Notes: generated from the sequence alone by a model not told the origin. Counted from the stretch's first letter, positions 34,509 to 43,408 are shown. The stretch: DNA of 64,000 nt from Arthrobacter pascens (GCF_030816475.1 NZ_JAUSXF010000001.1:4154001-4218000), one strand, 5' to 3'. Numbers and translations are program-made.

Positions 34509-34964
34509 ATGCCCAACCTCGTCGTCGACTTCGACAAACTGCTCACCCTCGCCGGCACGGACCTCGGTGTCACCGAATACCGTGAAATCAGCCAGGAACA
34601 GATCAACAAATTCGCTGACGCCACGGGCGATGACCAATGGATCCACGTCGATCCCGAACGCGCCAAGGACGGCCCGTTCGGGGCGCCGATCGCCCATGGC
34701 TTCCTCACCCTCTCGCTCATCATCCCGTTCTGGGGCGAGCTGTTCGACGTCGAAGGAGTCACCACCAAGGTCAACTACGGCCTGGACAAAGTCCGCTTCA
34801 CTTCCCCGGTCAAGGTGGATTCGCGGATCCGCATGCATGCCACCATCGCCGAAGTCATCGAGGTCAAGGGCGGGGCCCAGATCAAGGTCGCGAACACCAT
34901 CGAGATCGAAGGCCAGGAACGCCCCGCCGTCGTGGCGGAATTCCTCGCCCGCTTCTACAAATAA
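34509..34964 (+). CDS. MaoC-family enoyl-CoA hydratase
   Basis: A 151-residue hot-dog fold hydratase. The family signature is complete: FADATGDDQWIHVDPERAK with the catalytic Asp/His, then GAPIAHGFLTLSLIIPFWG. ATG 34509 has AGGAGG 6 nt upstream. It sits 97 bp after the acyl-CoA dehydrogenase gene and before the MFS gene. Expected role: hydration of the enoyl-CoA formed by the dehydrogenase. Confidence 0.92.
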   Translation: MPNLVVDFDKLLTLAGTDLGVTEYREISQEQINKFADATGDDQWIHVDPERAKDGPFGAPIAHGFLTLSLIIPFWGELFDVEGVTTKVNYGLDKVRFTSPVKVDSRIRMHATIAEVIEVKGGAQIKVANTIEIEGQERPAVVAEFLARFYK

Positions 34965-34999
34965 ACCCTCACCTCACTCCCCTGTTCAAAGGAACAACC

Positions 35000-36367
35000 A
35001 TGTCAGGACTCACTCAGCTTCACGCCATGGGCACTGCCGAGCGGCGCAAGGAAGCGCGCACGGTCATCGCCTCCAGCTACCTGGGCAGCACCATCGAGTA
35101 CTACGACTTCCTGCTCTACGCCACCGCCGCTGCTGTGGTCTTCCCTAAGGTCTTCTTCAGCGGCATGGACGACTGGGTGGGTGTGGTGGCCGCGTATGGC
35201 ACCTTCGCCGCCGGCTATGTGGCCCGGCCGCTCGGCGGGATCATCTTCGGCCACTTCGGCGACAAGGTGGGCCGCAAGAGCATGCTCATCATCTCCATGC
35301 TGGTCATGGGCATCGCCTCCACCCTGATCGGCGTGGTCCCGGACGCCTCGGTGGCAGGCCCGTGGGGCGCCGTGCTCCTGGTGATCCTCCGGGTTTTCCA
35401 GGGCATTGCCGTGGGCGGCGAGTGGGGCGGCGCCGCGCTGATGGCGCTGGAGCACTCGGAGTCCGGCAAGCGCGGCTTTGCTGCCTCCTTCGTGAACGCC
35501 GGCGCACCCACCGGCGCCGTCCTGGGCACGCTCATCATGGGCGCGTTCTCGGCCCTGCCGAACGGCCAGTTCCTGACCTGGGGCTGGCGGGTCCCGTTCC
35601 TGCTCTCCTTCGTCCTGCTTGCCGTGGGCATGTTCGTGCGGCTGAAGGTCTCCGAAAGCCCCATCTTCCAGGCCGCCCTCGAGCAGGAGAAAGCCGAGCG
35701 GGCAACGGCGGACCGGGAGGCCCGCGAGCAGGGACAGACCGGCCGGCGCGACATTCCGTTGCTGCAGGTGCTGCGGCGGCCCAGGACACTGGTCTTCACC
35801 ATGCTCGCCGGCGCCGCTGGTTTCGCACTGCAGGTGGTGATGGCAACGTTCTCTGTAACCTACGCCGTCTCCAGGGGCGCCGACCGCCAGGGCGTGTTGT
35901 ACGCCTTTGCCGCTGCATCCCTCGTGTCCGTCGTGTTCGTCATCCTGGGCGGCCGCCTCTCGGACAAGCTGGGCCGGCGTCCCGTCATGATCGGCGGCCT
36001 GGTGCTGTTCATCATCTATCTCGTGCCCATGTTCGCGCTGCTCTCTTCGAACAACATCATGCTGGTCTTCGTGGCCTTCGCGGTCGGCCTGATGATCCAC
36101 TCCACCCTCTTCGGGCCGCTGGCCGCCTTCGTATCGGAACAGTTCGGCACCACATCCCGCTACACCGGCGCTTCCCTGGGTTACCAGCTGGCAACCCTCC
36201 TCGGCGCGGGCTTCACCCCGGGCATCGTCGCCCAGATCTATAAGGACTCCGGCCAGGACACGGCGTCAGTGGTGACCTACCTGGCGGTCATGTCCGTGGT
36301 GTCCATCGTCTTCATCGTCCTGACCCGCGAGCCGAAGAACAACGATCTCCTGACAATGAAGTCCTGA
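35000..36367 (+). CDS. MFS transporter, MHS family (organic acid/osmolyte type)
   Basis: A 455-residue, 12-helix permease of the metabolite:H+ symporter family. The helix 1 signature SSYLGSTIEYYDFLLYATAA and the loop FGHFGDKVGRKSMLIISMLV are diagnostic, with a second copy SDKLGRRPVMIGG. AAAGGAAC precedes ATG 35000. Its place between the MaoC and acyl-CoA ligase genes indicates that it imports the acid degraded by this cluster. The frame stays open upstream to 34637 only as an overlap with the MaoC gene. Confidence 0.92.
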   Translation: MSGLTQLHAMGTAERRKEARTVIASSYLGSTIEYYDFLLYATAAAVVFPKVFFSGMDDWVGVVAAYGTFAAGYVARPLGGIIFGHFGDKVGRKSMLIISMLVMGIASTLIGVVPDASVAGPWGAVLLVILRVFQGIAVGGEWGGAALMALEHSESGKRGFAASFVNAGAPTGAVLGTLIMGAFSALPNGQFLTWGWRVPFLLSFVLLAVGMFVRLKVSESPIFQAALEQEKAERATADREAREQGQTGRRDIPLLQVLRRPRTLVFTMLAGAAGFALQVVMATFSVTYAVSRGADRQGVLYAFAAASLVSVVFVILGGRLSDKLGRRPVMIGGLVLFIIYLVPMFALLSSNNIMLVFVAFAVGLMIHSTLFGPLAAFVSEQFGTTSRYTGASLGYQLATLLGAGFTPGIVAQIYKDSGQDTASVVTYLAVMSVVSIVFIVLTREPKNNDLLTMKS

Positions 36368-36422
36368 CTGTTCGTGCCCGGTCCGCCCGAACGGACTAAC
36401 CTCAAATTAGAAAGGAACCGCC

Positions 36423-37982
36423 GTGGAAAACTTTGGCATCGGCTCATGGCTGCAGCGCCGCCGCCCCAAGTCCGGCAACAAGACCGCGCTAATCAGCGGG
36501 GACCGCGAACTGAGCTACGAGGAGTTCGCGGACCGGAGCGTCCGCCTGGCGAACGCCCTGCGGGACCGTGGAGTGGCCAAGGGAGACAGGGTGGCCTACC
36601 TGGGCGAGAACCACCCCTCCTTCCTGGAGACGCTCTTCGCCTGCGGTCTCCTGGGGGCAATCTTCGTTCCCCTCAACACCCGCCTGGCACCACCGGAAAT
36701 CCAGTTCCAGCTCCAGGACTGCGGCGCGCTGACCCTGGTTCATGCCCGGAGCCTGGCGGGGCTGGCTGAGCTCGGCGCCGCAGGCACACCCGTGGCCCGG
36801 CGCATCGTCGTCGGCGATTCAGGTTCTCCCGCGGGGGAACCGGCGCCTGAGCAGGGGACGACGGCGGTGGAGGACTTCGAGACGGCAGTCTCGGCAGGTT
36901 CGGACCAGTTCATCGACGGGGACGTGGCGCTGGCCGACGGCGCCATGATCCTGTACACATCGGGCACCACCGGGCGGCCCAAGGGAGCGCTGCTGACCCA
37001 CGGGAACATCGTGTGGAATTGCCTGAACGTAATTGTGGACTTCGATTTCGCCTCGACTGATGTGGCGCTCATGATCTCACCGATGTTCCACGTGGCCTCA
37101 CTGGACATGGGTGTGCTGCCCACGCTCCTGAAGGGCGGAACGGTGGTCCTGGAACCCAAGTTCGATCCCCGGCGAACCCTGGACCTGATTGAAAAACACA
37201 AGGCAACCATCATCAGCGGGGTCCCCACCACCTACCAGATGCTCTGCGAGCACCCCGCCTGGGAGGCCACGGACCTCAGTTCCCTGAACAAGCTGACCTG
37301 CGGAGGCTCGGCTGTTCCGCTGCGTGTGCTGGAGGCGTACGAACGGCGTGGCCTGCACTTTTCGAACGGCTACGGCATGACCGAGACAGCGCCGGGGGCC
37401 ACCACGCTTCCGGCGGCCCGGTCGCGCGAAAAGGCGGGATCTTCCGGTCTGCCGCACTTTTTCACCGACGTGCGCATCGCCGACTTCGATGACTCACCGG
37501 CGGCGCCGGGCGCTGTCGGCGAGATCCAGATCAAGGGTCCGAACGTCATCGGCCAGTACTGGAACAGGCCTGAAGCCTCAGCGGCCGCCTACACTGACGG
37601 CGGCTGGTTCAAGTCAGGCGACATGGGCTACAAGGACAAAGACGGATTTGTCTTCATTTCCGACCGGCTCAAGGACATGATCATCTCCGGCGGAGAAAAC
37701 ATCTATCCCGCTGAGGTCGAGCAGGCCATCAGCGAGCTTGAGGAAGTGGGAAGCGTCGCTGTCATCGGCATTCCCGACGACAAGTGGGGAGAGGTACCGC
37801 GGGCCGTCATCCTGCTGCGCGACGGTGCACAACTGACGGAACCGCAGCTTCAGGAACACCTCAACGGGCGGCTGGCCCGGTACAAAATCCCGAAGTCCGT
37901 GGTTTTCGTCAGCGACATGCCACGAACAGCCAGCGGAAAGATCCGGAAGGCCGAACTGAGGCAGCAGGCCTCCAATACCTAG
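36423..37982 (+). CDS. Acyl-CoA synthetase (AMP-forming, ANL superfamily)
   Basis: A 519-residue adenylating ligase. Core motifs in order: ILYTSGTTGRPKGALLTHGN (P-loop, about residue 180), FSNGYGMTETAPGA, WFKSGDMGYKDKDGFVFISD, RLKDMIISGGENIYPAEVEQ and PRTASGKIRKAEL, with the C-terminal catalytic lysine. The start is GTG 36423 with AAAGGAA 5 nt upstream. As the ligase of the cluster it should activate the imported carboxylic acid to its CoA thioester, the first step before the dehydrogenase, MaoC and SDR enzymes. Confidence 0.93.
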   Translation: MENFGIGSWLQRRRPKSGNKTALISGDRELSYEEFADRSVRLANALRDRGVAKGDRVAYLGENHPSFLETLFACGLLGAIFVPLNTRLAPPEIQFQLQDCGALTLVHARSLAGLAELGAAGTPVARRIVVGDSGSPAGEPAPEQGTTAVEDFETAVSAGSDQFIDGDVALADGAMILYTSGTTGRPKGALLTHGNIVWNCLNVIVDFDFASTDVALMISPMFHVASLDMGVLPTLLKGGTVVLEPKFDPRRTLDLIEKHKATIISGVPTTYQMLCEHPAWEATDLSSLNKLTCGGSAVPLRVLEAYERRGLHFSNGYGMTETAPGATTLPAARSREKAGSSGLPHFFTDVRIADFDDSPAAPGAVGEIQIKGPNVIGQYWNRPEASAAAYTDGGWFKSGDMGYKDKDGFVFISDRLKDMIISGGENIYPAEVEQAISELEEVGSVAVIGIPDDKWGEVPRAVILLRDGAQLTEPQLQEHLNGRLARYKIPKSVVFVSDMPRTASGKIRKAELRQQASNT

Positions 37983-37991
37983 CGGGAGTTC

Positions 37992-39023
37992 CTAGCGGGG
38001 TGCGGCCGTCGATTCCCTGACCACCAGGTGGGTGGCAAGCTCCACCCTCCTGGAATCGGGAACCTCGCCGCGCAGCTGGCGCAGCACGGTCCGAAGGGCC
38101 GCCCGTCCTATCTCCTGGAACGGCTGAGCCACCGAGGTCAGTGCGGGCACTGACTCCTCCGCCTTGCTGGTCCCGTCAAATCCCACCACGCTCAGCTGCT
38201 CCGGGACCTGGATATTCCGCCGCCGTGCCTCGGCCAGCACGCCCAGGGCGATCGTGTCGTTTCCGGCAAAAATCGCGGTCGGTGGCCGTTCAAGGCGCAA
38301 CAACGCATCCAGGCCCCGGGCACCGTGGTCCGCCGCGAACGTCCCGGCGATGATGTAGTCATCCTGCACGGGGACATCGTGCGAGCGGAGCGCGGCGAGG
38401 TAGCCGTGCAGCCTCGCCTGGTTGCACTCAACATTATCGGGGCCACCCAGATAGGCGATCCTCCGGTGTCCCAGCTCCAGGAGATGGGTCGTGGCGTCCT
38501 TACCGCCTGCCCAGTCCGTTGACCCAATGCTCACCACATCTTCCGACGGCGGATTGAGCGGATCGATGACCACTACCGGGATGCCCCTCCGGCGGAAGGC
38601 CCCAAGCGGAGCGTCGCCAAACGCCGATGTCACCACGATCATGCCGCAGCGGCCTTCGTCCACGATCCGCTGGGCCCGCTGATCCGGATTCAGCGGCGAG
38701 GCAGCCTCAATTCCGGTGACGTGGAGCAGGACCTCAACACCCGATTCGACCGCACATTCCATGATGCCGTTCAGCACGGCGATGTTGTAAGCGGAGATCA
38801 GCGAATCAAGGACCACCTCCACCGCGGGCTTGTCGGCAAGGGTCCGGCGCTGCTGGAGCGGCGACTTGTAGCCTGTGCGGGCCAGCACCGCGAGCACCTT
38901 GGCGCGGGTTTCACCGGAAACGTCATGTCGGCCATTAATGACCTTGGAAACGGTAGGGGCGGAAACGCCGGCCTCTCGGGCGACGCCGGCAAGCGTGAGC
39001 CTGGACTGTCGTTCCAGCGCCAT
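37992..39023 (-). CDS. LacI-family transcriptional regulator
   Basis: A 343-residue repressor. LTLAGVAREAGVSAPTVSKV is the helix-turn-helix, then INGRHDVSGETRAKVLAVLA and a C-terminal effector domain. ATG 39023 has GGGAG just upstream. It is divergent from the Gfo/ThuA cluster and converges on the CoA ligase gene with 9 bp between stops. Two identical perfect palindromes CGAAATATTTCG lie in the 150-bp divergent region; AT-rich palindromes of this sort fit LacI proteins of the inositol/trehalose group. Confidence 0.93.
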   Translation of the reverse strand: MALERQSRLTLAGVAREAGVSAPTVSKVINGRHDVSGETRAKVLAVLARTGYKSPLQQRRTLADKPAVEVVLDSLISAYNIAVLNGIMECAVESGVEVLLHVTGIEAASPLNPDQRAQRIVDEGRCGMIVVTSAFGDAPLGAFRRRGIPVVVIDPLNPPSEDVVSIGSTDWAGGKDATTHLLELGHRRIAYLGGPDNVECNQARLHGYLAALRSHDVPVQDDYIIAGTFAADHGARGLDALLRLERPPTAIFAGNDTIALGVLAEARRRNIQVPEQLSVVGFDGTSKAEESVPALTSVAQPFQEIGRAALRTVLRQLRGEVPDSRRVELATHLVVRESTAAPR

Positions 39024-39043
39024 CTGAACACTCCCTTGTTTCT

Positions 39044-39055
39044 CGAAATATTTCG
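39044..39055. promoter_or_regulatory. Palindromic LacI operator, left copy
   Basis: CGAAATATTTCG, a perfect 12-bp palindrome, 21 bp upstream of the LacI start. The same sequence recurs at 39133-39144. Confidence 0.8.
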
Positions 39056-39078
39056 TTCCAGTCTAAATCAATAAAACC

Positions 39079-39144
39079 TTGACCTGTCGGACTAGCGGGA
39101 CTAAATTTTATCCCACTAACATTCCTGCTTCCCGAAATATTTCG
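39079..39144 (+). promoter_or_regulatory. Promoter and right operator of the Gfo-ThuA-Gfo cluster
   Basis: TTGACC (39079-39084) and TAAATT (39102-39107) are 17 bp apart and point rightward. The second CGAAATATTTCG palindrome lies at 39133-39144, 25 bp past the -10 box and 29 bp before the TTG start. A repressor could bind both copies (89 bp apart, centre to centre) and loop the promoter. Confidence 0.7.
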
Positions 39145-39173
39145 CGAACAGCCTCTGCTCATAAGGACAAGCA

Positions 39174-40379
39174 TTGACCACCCCACAGCCTCTGCGCATC
39201 GGCATGATCGGCTACGCCTTCATGGGCGCGGCTCACTCCCACGCATGGCGCACGGCGCCGCGGTTCTTTGACCTTCCCCTGGAACCGCAGCTGATAGCAG
39301 TGGCCGGCCGCAACGCCAGCGGTGTCCAGGCTGCGGCCTCCAAACTGGGCTGGTCATCCACTGAAACGGACTGGCGGCGGCTGATTGAACGGGACGACAT
39401 TGACCTGATCGACATCTGTACCCCCGGCGACACCCACGCGGAAATTGCCATCGCGGCCCTCGAGGCCGGCAAGCACGTGCTCTGCGAGAAGCCCCTGGCC
39501 AATTCCGTGGCAGAGGCGGAGCGTATGACGGAGGCTGCCGGAGAGGCAGCGAAGAAGGGTGTATTCGCCATGTGCGGCTTCACTTACCGCCGCACACCCG
39601 CCTTGGCCCTGGCCAAACGGATGGTGGAGCAGGGCCGCCTGGGTAACATCCGGCACGTCCGCGCCCAGTACCTGCAGGACTGGCTCAGCGACGAAAACGC
39701 CCCCATGACCTGGCGGCTGGACAAGTCAAAGTCCGGATCCGGTTCCCTCGGTGACATCGGGGCGCACAGCATCGACGCCGCCCAATGGGTCACCGGCCAG
39801 AAAATCACAGGCGTCTCCGCACTCCTTCAGACCTTCGTCCCTGAGCGGCCCCTTGCCGGCGACCTCGTCGGCCTGGGGGGCCACGGGGACGTCGCCGGCG
39901 ACGCCCCGCGCGGTGCCGTCACCGTGGATGACGCTGCAATCTTCAGTGCCAGGTTCGACGGCGGCGCTTCCGCCGGTGCTGCATCTGCCGGTGCCATCGG
40001 CGTATTCGAAGCCACCCGCTACGCGCTGGGCCGCAAGAACGCCATGCGGCTGGAGGTGAATGGCACCCGGGGCTCGCTGGCCTTCGACTTCGAAGACATG
40101 AACGTGCTCTCCGTCTATGACGCCGCCGAGAGTCCGGACGCGGGCTTCCGGCGGATCATGGTCACCGAACCTGAGCACCCCTACGTGGGCAACTGGTGGC
40201 CAACCGGCCACGGCCTCGGCTACGAACACGGCTTCACCCACCAGGTGGTGGACCTGGTGAACGCCATCGCGGAACAGCGCCAGCCCGAGCCGTCCTTCGC
40301 CGATGCCCTGCAGGTCCAGCGCGTGCTCGGGGCCGTCGAGGCGAGCGCCGCAGCTGCCAGCCGCTGGCACGACGTCTGA
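39174..40379 (+). CDS. Gfo/Idh/MocA-family sugar oxidoreductase
   Basis: A 401-residue dehydrogenase. RIGMIGYAFMGAAHSHAWRT is the NAD(P) motif, CEKPLANSV carries the conserved lysine, and SGSLGDIGAHSIDAAQWVTG lies in the C-terminal domain with its catalytic His. The start is TTG 39174 after AAGGAC. It is the first gene of the divergent rightward cluster and a paralogue of the partial gene at 1-322. Similar proteins oxidise a sugar at C3 to a keto-sugar. With the ThuA-like and second Gfo proteins it makes up a likely keto-glycoside pathway. Confidence 0.92.
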   Translation: MTTPQPLRIGMIGYAFMGAAHSHAWRTAPRFFDLPLEPQLIAVAGRNASGVQAAASKLGWSSTETDWRRLIERDDIDLIDICTPGDTHAEIAIAALEAGKHVLCEKPLANSVAEAERMTEAAGEAAKKGVFAMCGFTYRRTPALALAKRMVEQGRLGNIRHVRAQYLQDWLSDENAPMTWRLDKSKSGSGSLGDIGAHSIDAAQWVTGQKITGVSALLQTFVPERPLAGDLVGLGGHGDVAGDAPRGAVTVDDAAIFSARFDGGASAGAASAGAIGVFEATRYALGRKNAMRLEVNGTRGSLAFDFEDMNVLSVYDAAESPDAGFRRIMVTEPEHPYVGNWWPTGHGLGYEHGFTHQVVDLVNAIAEQRQPEPSFADALQVQRVLGAVEASAAAASRWHDV

Positions 40380-40427
40380 ACGCATGCAACCCAATTGAAC
40401 GTATAAGAATCCAACTAGAGGAAATTC

Positions 40428-41126
40428 ATGACCGGCAACAAGACCGCCCTGGTGGTCCGTGGCGGGTGGGACGGGCACCAGCCTGTCGAAGCCACGGAAC
40501 TCTTCATCCCGTTCCTCAAAGGGAACGGCTACGACGTGCGGGTCGAGGAATCCCCAAAAATCTATGCCGATTCCGGGTACATGGCCGGCGTGGACCTGAT
40601 CATGCAGTGCATGACGATGTCCACTATCGAACCGGAAGAATTCGAAGGACTGCGGGCCGCCGTCGAAAACGGCACCGGGCTGGCGGGCTGGCACGGCGGC
40701 ATTGCCGATTCCTACCGCAACACTTCCGACTACCTCCACCTGATCGGAGGCCAGTTCGCGTGCCACCCTGGCAAGCACCTTGACGAACGCAGCGGAGAGC
40801 AGGCGGACAACTACGTGCCTTACACGGTGAACGTGCTTCCCGCCGCGGCCGACCACCCGATCACGCGCGGCATCAGCGACTTTGACCTGGTCACCGAACA
40901 GTACTGGGTGCTCGCCGACGACTATATTGACGTGCTGGCCACCACCACCCAGAAGGTGCGCGAGTGGGACCCCTGGCACCGCGAGGTCACCTCTCCAGCC
41001 ATCTGGACGCGGCACTGGGGCCAGGGCCGCATCTTCGTCTGCACCCCCGGCCACCGGGTGGAAATCCTGCAGGACACCAACGTCCGCACCATCATTGAAA
41101 GGGGCCTGCTGTGGGCAAGCCGCTGA
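40428..41126 (+). CDS. ThuA-domain protein
   Basis: A 232-residue class I glutamine amidotransferase-like (flavodoxin-type) fold, seen in trehalose utilisation protein ThuA. Typical parts are ALVVRGGWDGHQPVEATELF, GLAGWHGGIADSYRNTSDY, the conserved HP-type loop ACHPGKH, and the end HWGQGRIFVCTPGHRVEILQ. AGGAA precedes ATG 40428. Its 3' end overlaps the next gene by 16 bp. Rhizobial ThuA works with the Gfo-type ThuB on 3-keto-disaccharides; a similar role here is inferred from context. Confidence 0.9.
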   Translation: MTGNKTALVVRGGWDGHQPVEATELFIPFLKGNGYDVRVEESPKIYADSGYMAGVDLIMQCMTMSTIEPEEFEGLRAAVENGTGLAGWHGGIADSYRNTSDYLHLIGGQFACHPGKHLDERSGEQADNYVPYTVNVLPAAADHPITRGISDFDLVTEQYWVLADDYIDVLATTTQKVREWDPWHREVTSPAIWTRHWGQGRIFVCTPGHRVEILQDTNVRTIIERGLLWASR

Positions 41127-42235
41127 ACATAGGGATAGTAGGCTGCGGGGCGATTATTGCCCAGTACCTGGCCAGTTTCCGGACGCTCAAGACCGTCCAA
41201 CTGGTGGCTGTGGCCGACTTGGATCCCTTGCGGGCGCAGGCGGTAGCAGACCAGTACGACGGCGTCAGGGCGGTCACCGTGGAGGAGCTCCTCGCTGCCG
41301 ACGATGTGGACCTCGTCCTGAACCTGACCATCCCCGCAGCGCACGCCGATGTGGCCCTGAAGGCAATCGCGTCAGGCAAAAGCGTCTACGGCGAAAAGCC
41401 GCTCGCGGCAACCAGCGCCGAAGCGCGTACTGTGCTGGAGGCAGCGCAGGCCGCGGGCGTCGTCGTCGGCTGTGCCCCGGACACGGTGCTTGGCACCGGT
41501 GTGCAGACAGCCAGGAAGGCGATCGACGACGGCCTGATCGGAACCCCTGTTGCCGCTACGGCCACCATGGTGACCCCCGGGCACGAACTTTGGCACCCCA
41601 ACCCGGACTTCTACTACCAGCCCGGCGGCGGACCGCTCCTGGACATGGGGCCCTACTACGTCAGCGCCCTGGTCACACTGCTGGGGCCGGTGGTATCCGT
41701 CACGGGCGCCGCAAGCCACACCCGTACCCGGCGCACCATCGGGTCGGGTCCGCGCGCCGGCGAAGTGATCCCCGTGAACGTTGATACGCATGTCAGCGGA
41801 ATCCTGGTCCACGCCGGAGGGGCCATCTCCACGCTGGTCATGAGCTTCGACGCCGTGCGCACCAAGTCGCCCAATATTGAAATTCACGGGGAATCCGGTT
41901 CCCTGGTGGTCCCTGACCCCAACCTCTTTGACGGCGACGTTGAGTTCTTCGGCCTGGGAGCCGGCAAGTGGGAGACCCTCCCTGTTTCAGCCGGTTATGT
42001 GGAGGCGGGCCGCGGGTTCGGCATCGCTGACCTCGCCGCAACGCCGGCCGGAGCGGAGCCGCGCGCTGGCGGGAAGCTGGCCTTCCATGTGCTGGACGTC
42101 ATGGAATCAATACTCGAATCCGCCCGGACCGGGTCCGGCGTCGCGATCGGCAGTACCGCACCACGCCCGGAGCTGGTACCCCTGACAGTCCTAGCCGATC
42201 CTGTCGCTGCGGGCGGTGCGGTTCCGACCCAGTGA
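41111..42235 (+). CDS. Gfo/Idh/MocA-family sugar oxidoreductase
   Basis: A 374-residue dehydrogenase. NIGIVGCGAIIAQYLASF is the Rossmann motif and YGEKPLAATSAEA the catalytic lysine region; WHPNPDFYYQPGGGPLLDMG follows. GTG 41111 is the start, inside the ThuA gene, with GGGG before it. It resembles the protein at 334-1452 over its length. Its last 45 bp overlap the convergent GGDEF gene. With the other Gfo protein it may perform the second redox step, returning a keto-sugar to a usable hexose. Confidence 0.9.
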   Translation: MGKPLNIGIVGCGAIIAQYLASFRTLKTVQLVAVADLDPLRAQAVADQYDGVRAVTVEELLAADDVDLVLNLTIPAAHADVALKAIASGKSVYGEKPLAATSAEARTVLEAAQAAGVVVGCAPDTVLGTGVQTARKAIDDGLIGTPVAATATMVTPGHELWHPNPDFYYQPGGGPLLDMGPYYVSALVTLLGPVVSVTGAASHTRTRRTIGSGPRAGEVIPVNVDTHVSGILVHAGGAISTLVMSFDAVRTKSPNIEIHGESGSLVVPDPNLFDGDVEFFGLGAGKWETLPVSAGYVEAGRGFGIADLAATPAGAEPRAGGKLAFHVLDVMESILESARTGSGVAIGSTAPRPELVPLTVLADPVAAGGAVPTQ

Positions 42236-43342
42236 CTTTGCCGTATACAGGGCTGCATCGGCGGAGGCGATGAGCGCGTCCATCCCTGCAGTGCCGGCGT
42301 CGTAGGTGGCAACGCCGTAACTGACCGTGGGCATCTGCACTCCATCCGCCATGGAGGCCCTGGCCAGCCGGCGGCTGACCTCATCGGCGATGTGCTCTGC
42401 CCTGTCCGCGGAGGCGCCGGGGAGGAGGAGGACAAACTCTTCGCCGCCGTACCTCCCTGCAAGGTCTGTTGAACGGACGGTGTCCGTGCAGGCAACGGCG
42501 AAAGCCTGCAATGCCCTGTCTCCGGCCGCATGCCCGTACGTATCGTTGACGGTCTTGAAGTGGTCCAGGTCCGCCATGATGAGTGCTCCCGAGGCCCGGG
42601 CCGCGGCAGGATCAGCGAGCTGCTCCGCCGCGAGATCCAGGAACGCCTTGCGGTTGAGCAGCCCGGTAAGGTCGTCGCGGGTTGCCACCATCTTCAGGGC
42701 GCGGGTCTGCTGTTCGGTGCTGAGCGCGGCCATGCTGAAGGACACCACCACCAGCATCACCATGGTGACCAGTGTGGTTACTGCTGAGCCAAAGAAAGTG
42801 TCAAAGACGGGGCCATCAGGACCGTCCAGGAGGAAGCCCACCAGGCGGCCGAAGTAGAAGACAGACACGCCCCCTGCCGCGGCGGCCATCGGAATCCTGA
42901 CCCGCGAATAGCCGGGTTCCAGCCGCCAGAGCTCGCGCGACGCCAGGCCTATCGTCATGCTCATCGCTGCGAGGAAAACCGGTCCGCCCGCCCAGGTATT
43001 GGTGCCCGGATTGTCTACGACCGACGCGAGCAGCGTGACCAGCGGAAAAACAGTAAAAGCCCACCGCTTCAGCATCTTTGTCCGCAGGGAACGGGCGCCC
43101 GCCCAGACAGCAACTCCCCCGTGGACCAGCAGGACGTTTCCCAGCGGGTTCGCCCACCATTGATGGCCGGTGCCGTTGAGGAGAAAGGCCGCTGACCCGA
43201 ACAGGAAGAAAAGCAGTGCGATGCACCACCAGCCGCTGTACGGGGACCGCGTTGTGCGGTACGCCGAAAAGTAGAAAAGCAGCCCCAGCACAAAAGCCAT
43301 CAGGCCGAAGGAAGCCCTGAGGGTTGCTGTGTCAAGAGCCAT
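42191..43342 (-). CDS. Membrane-anchored diguanylate cyclase (GGDEF)
   Basis: A 383-residue protein. Six to seven hydrophobic helices fill residues 5-215 (FGLMAFVLGLLFYFSAY first). The GGDEF domain follows: TRDDLTGLLNRKAFLDLAAE, LIMADLDHFKTVNDTYGHAA and the active-site GRYGGEEFVLLLPGA; the tail ASADAALYTAKSLGRNR is typical. The active GGEEF is intact, so it should make c-di-GMP from GTP; no I-site RxxD is evident just before it. ATG 43342 is preferred because the in-frame extension to 43390 spans a GGGGGA ribosome site. It has no linked target gene. Confidence 0.9.
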   Translation of the reverse strand: MALDTATLRASFGLMAFVLGLLFYFSAYRTTRSPYSGWWCIALLFFLFGSAAFLLNGTGHQWWANPLGNVLLVHGGVAVWAGARSLRTKMLKRWAFTVFPLVTLLASVVDNPGTNTWAGGPVFLAAMSMTIGLASRELWRLEPGYSRVRIPMAAAAGGVSVFYFGRLVGFLLDGPDGPVFDTFFGSAVTTLVTMVMLVVVSFSMAALSTEQQTRALKMVATRDDLTGLLNRKAFLDLAAEQLADPAAARASGALIMADLDHFKTVNDTYGHAAGDRALQAFAVACTDTVRSTDLAGRYGGEEFVLLLPGASADRAEHIADEVSRRLARASMADGVQMPTVSYGVATYDAGTAGMDALIASADAALYTAKSLGRNRTARSDRIG

Positions 43343-43408
43343 TTCCGACGTCCCCCTGATGACGAAGTGGTGCACGCCCCAGTATGCCACCGCTCTCCGG
43401 GTCCGTCG

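Noticed and set aside
36374..36422. Possible ATT/IS junction before the CoA ligase gene
   Set aside because: The 49 bp only hold the AAAGGAA ribosome site; no repeat or inverted end is present.
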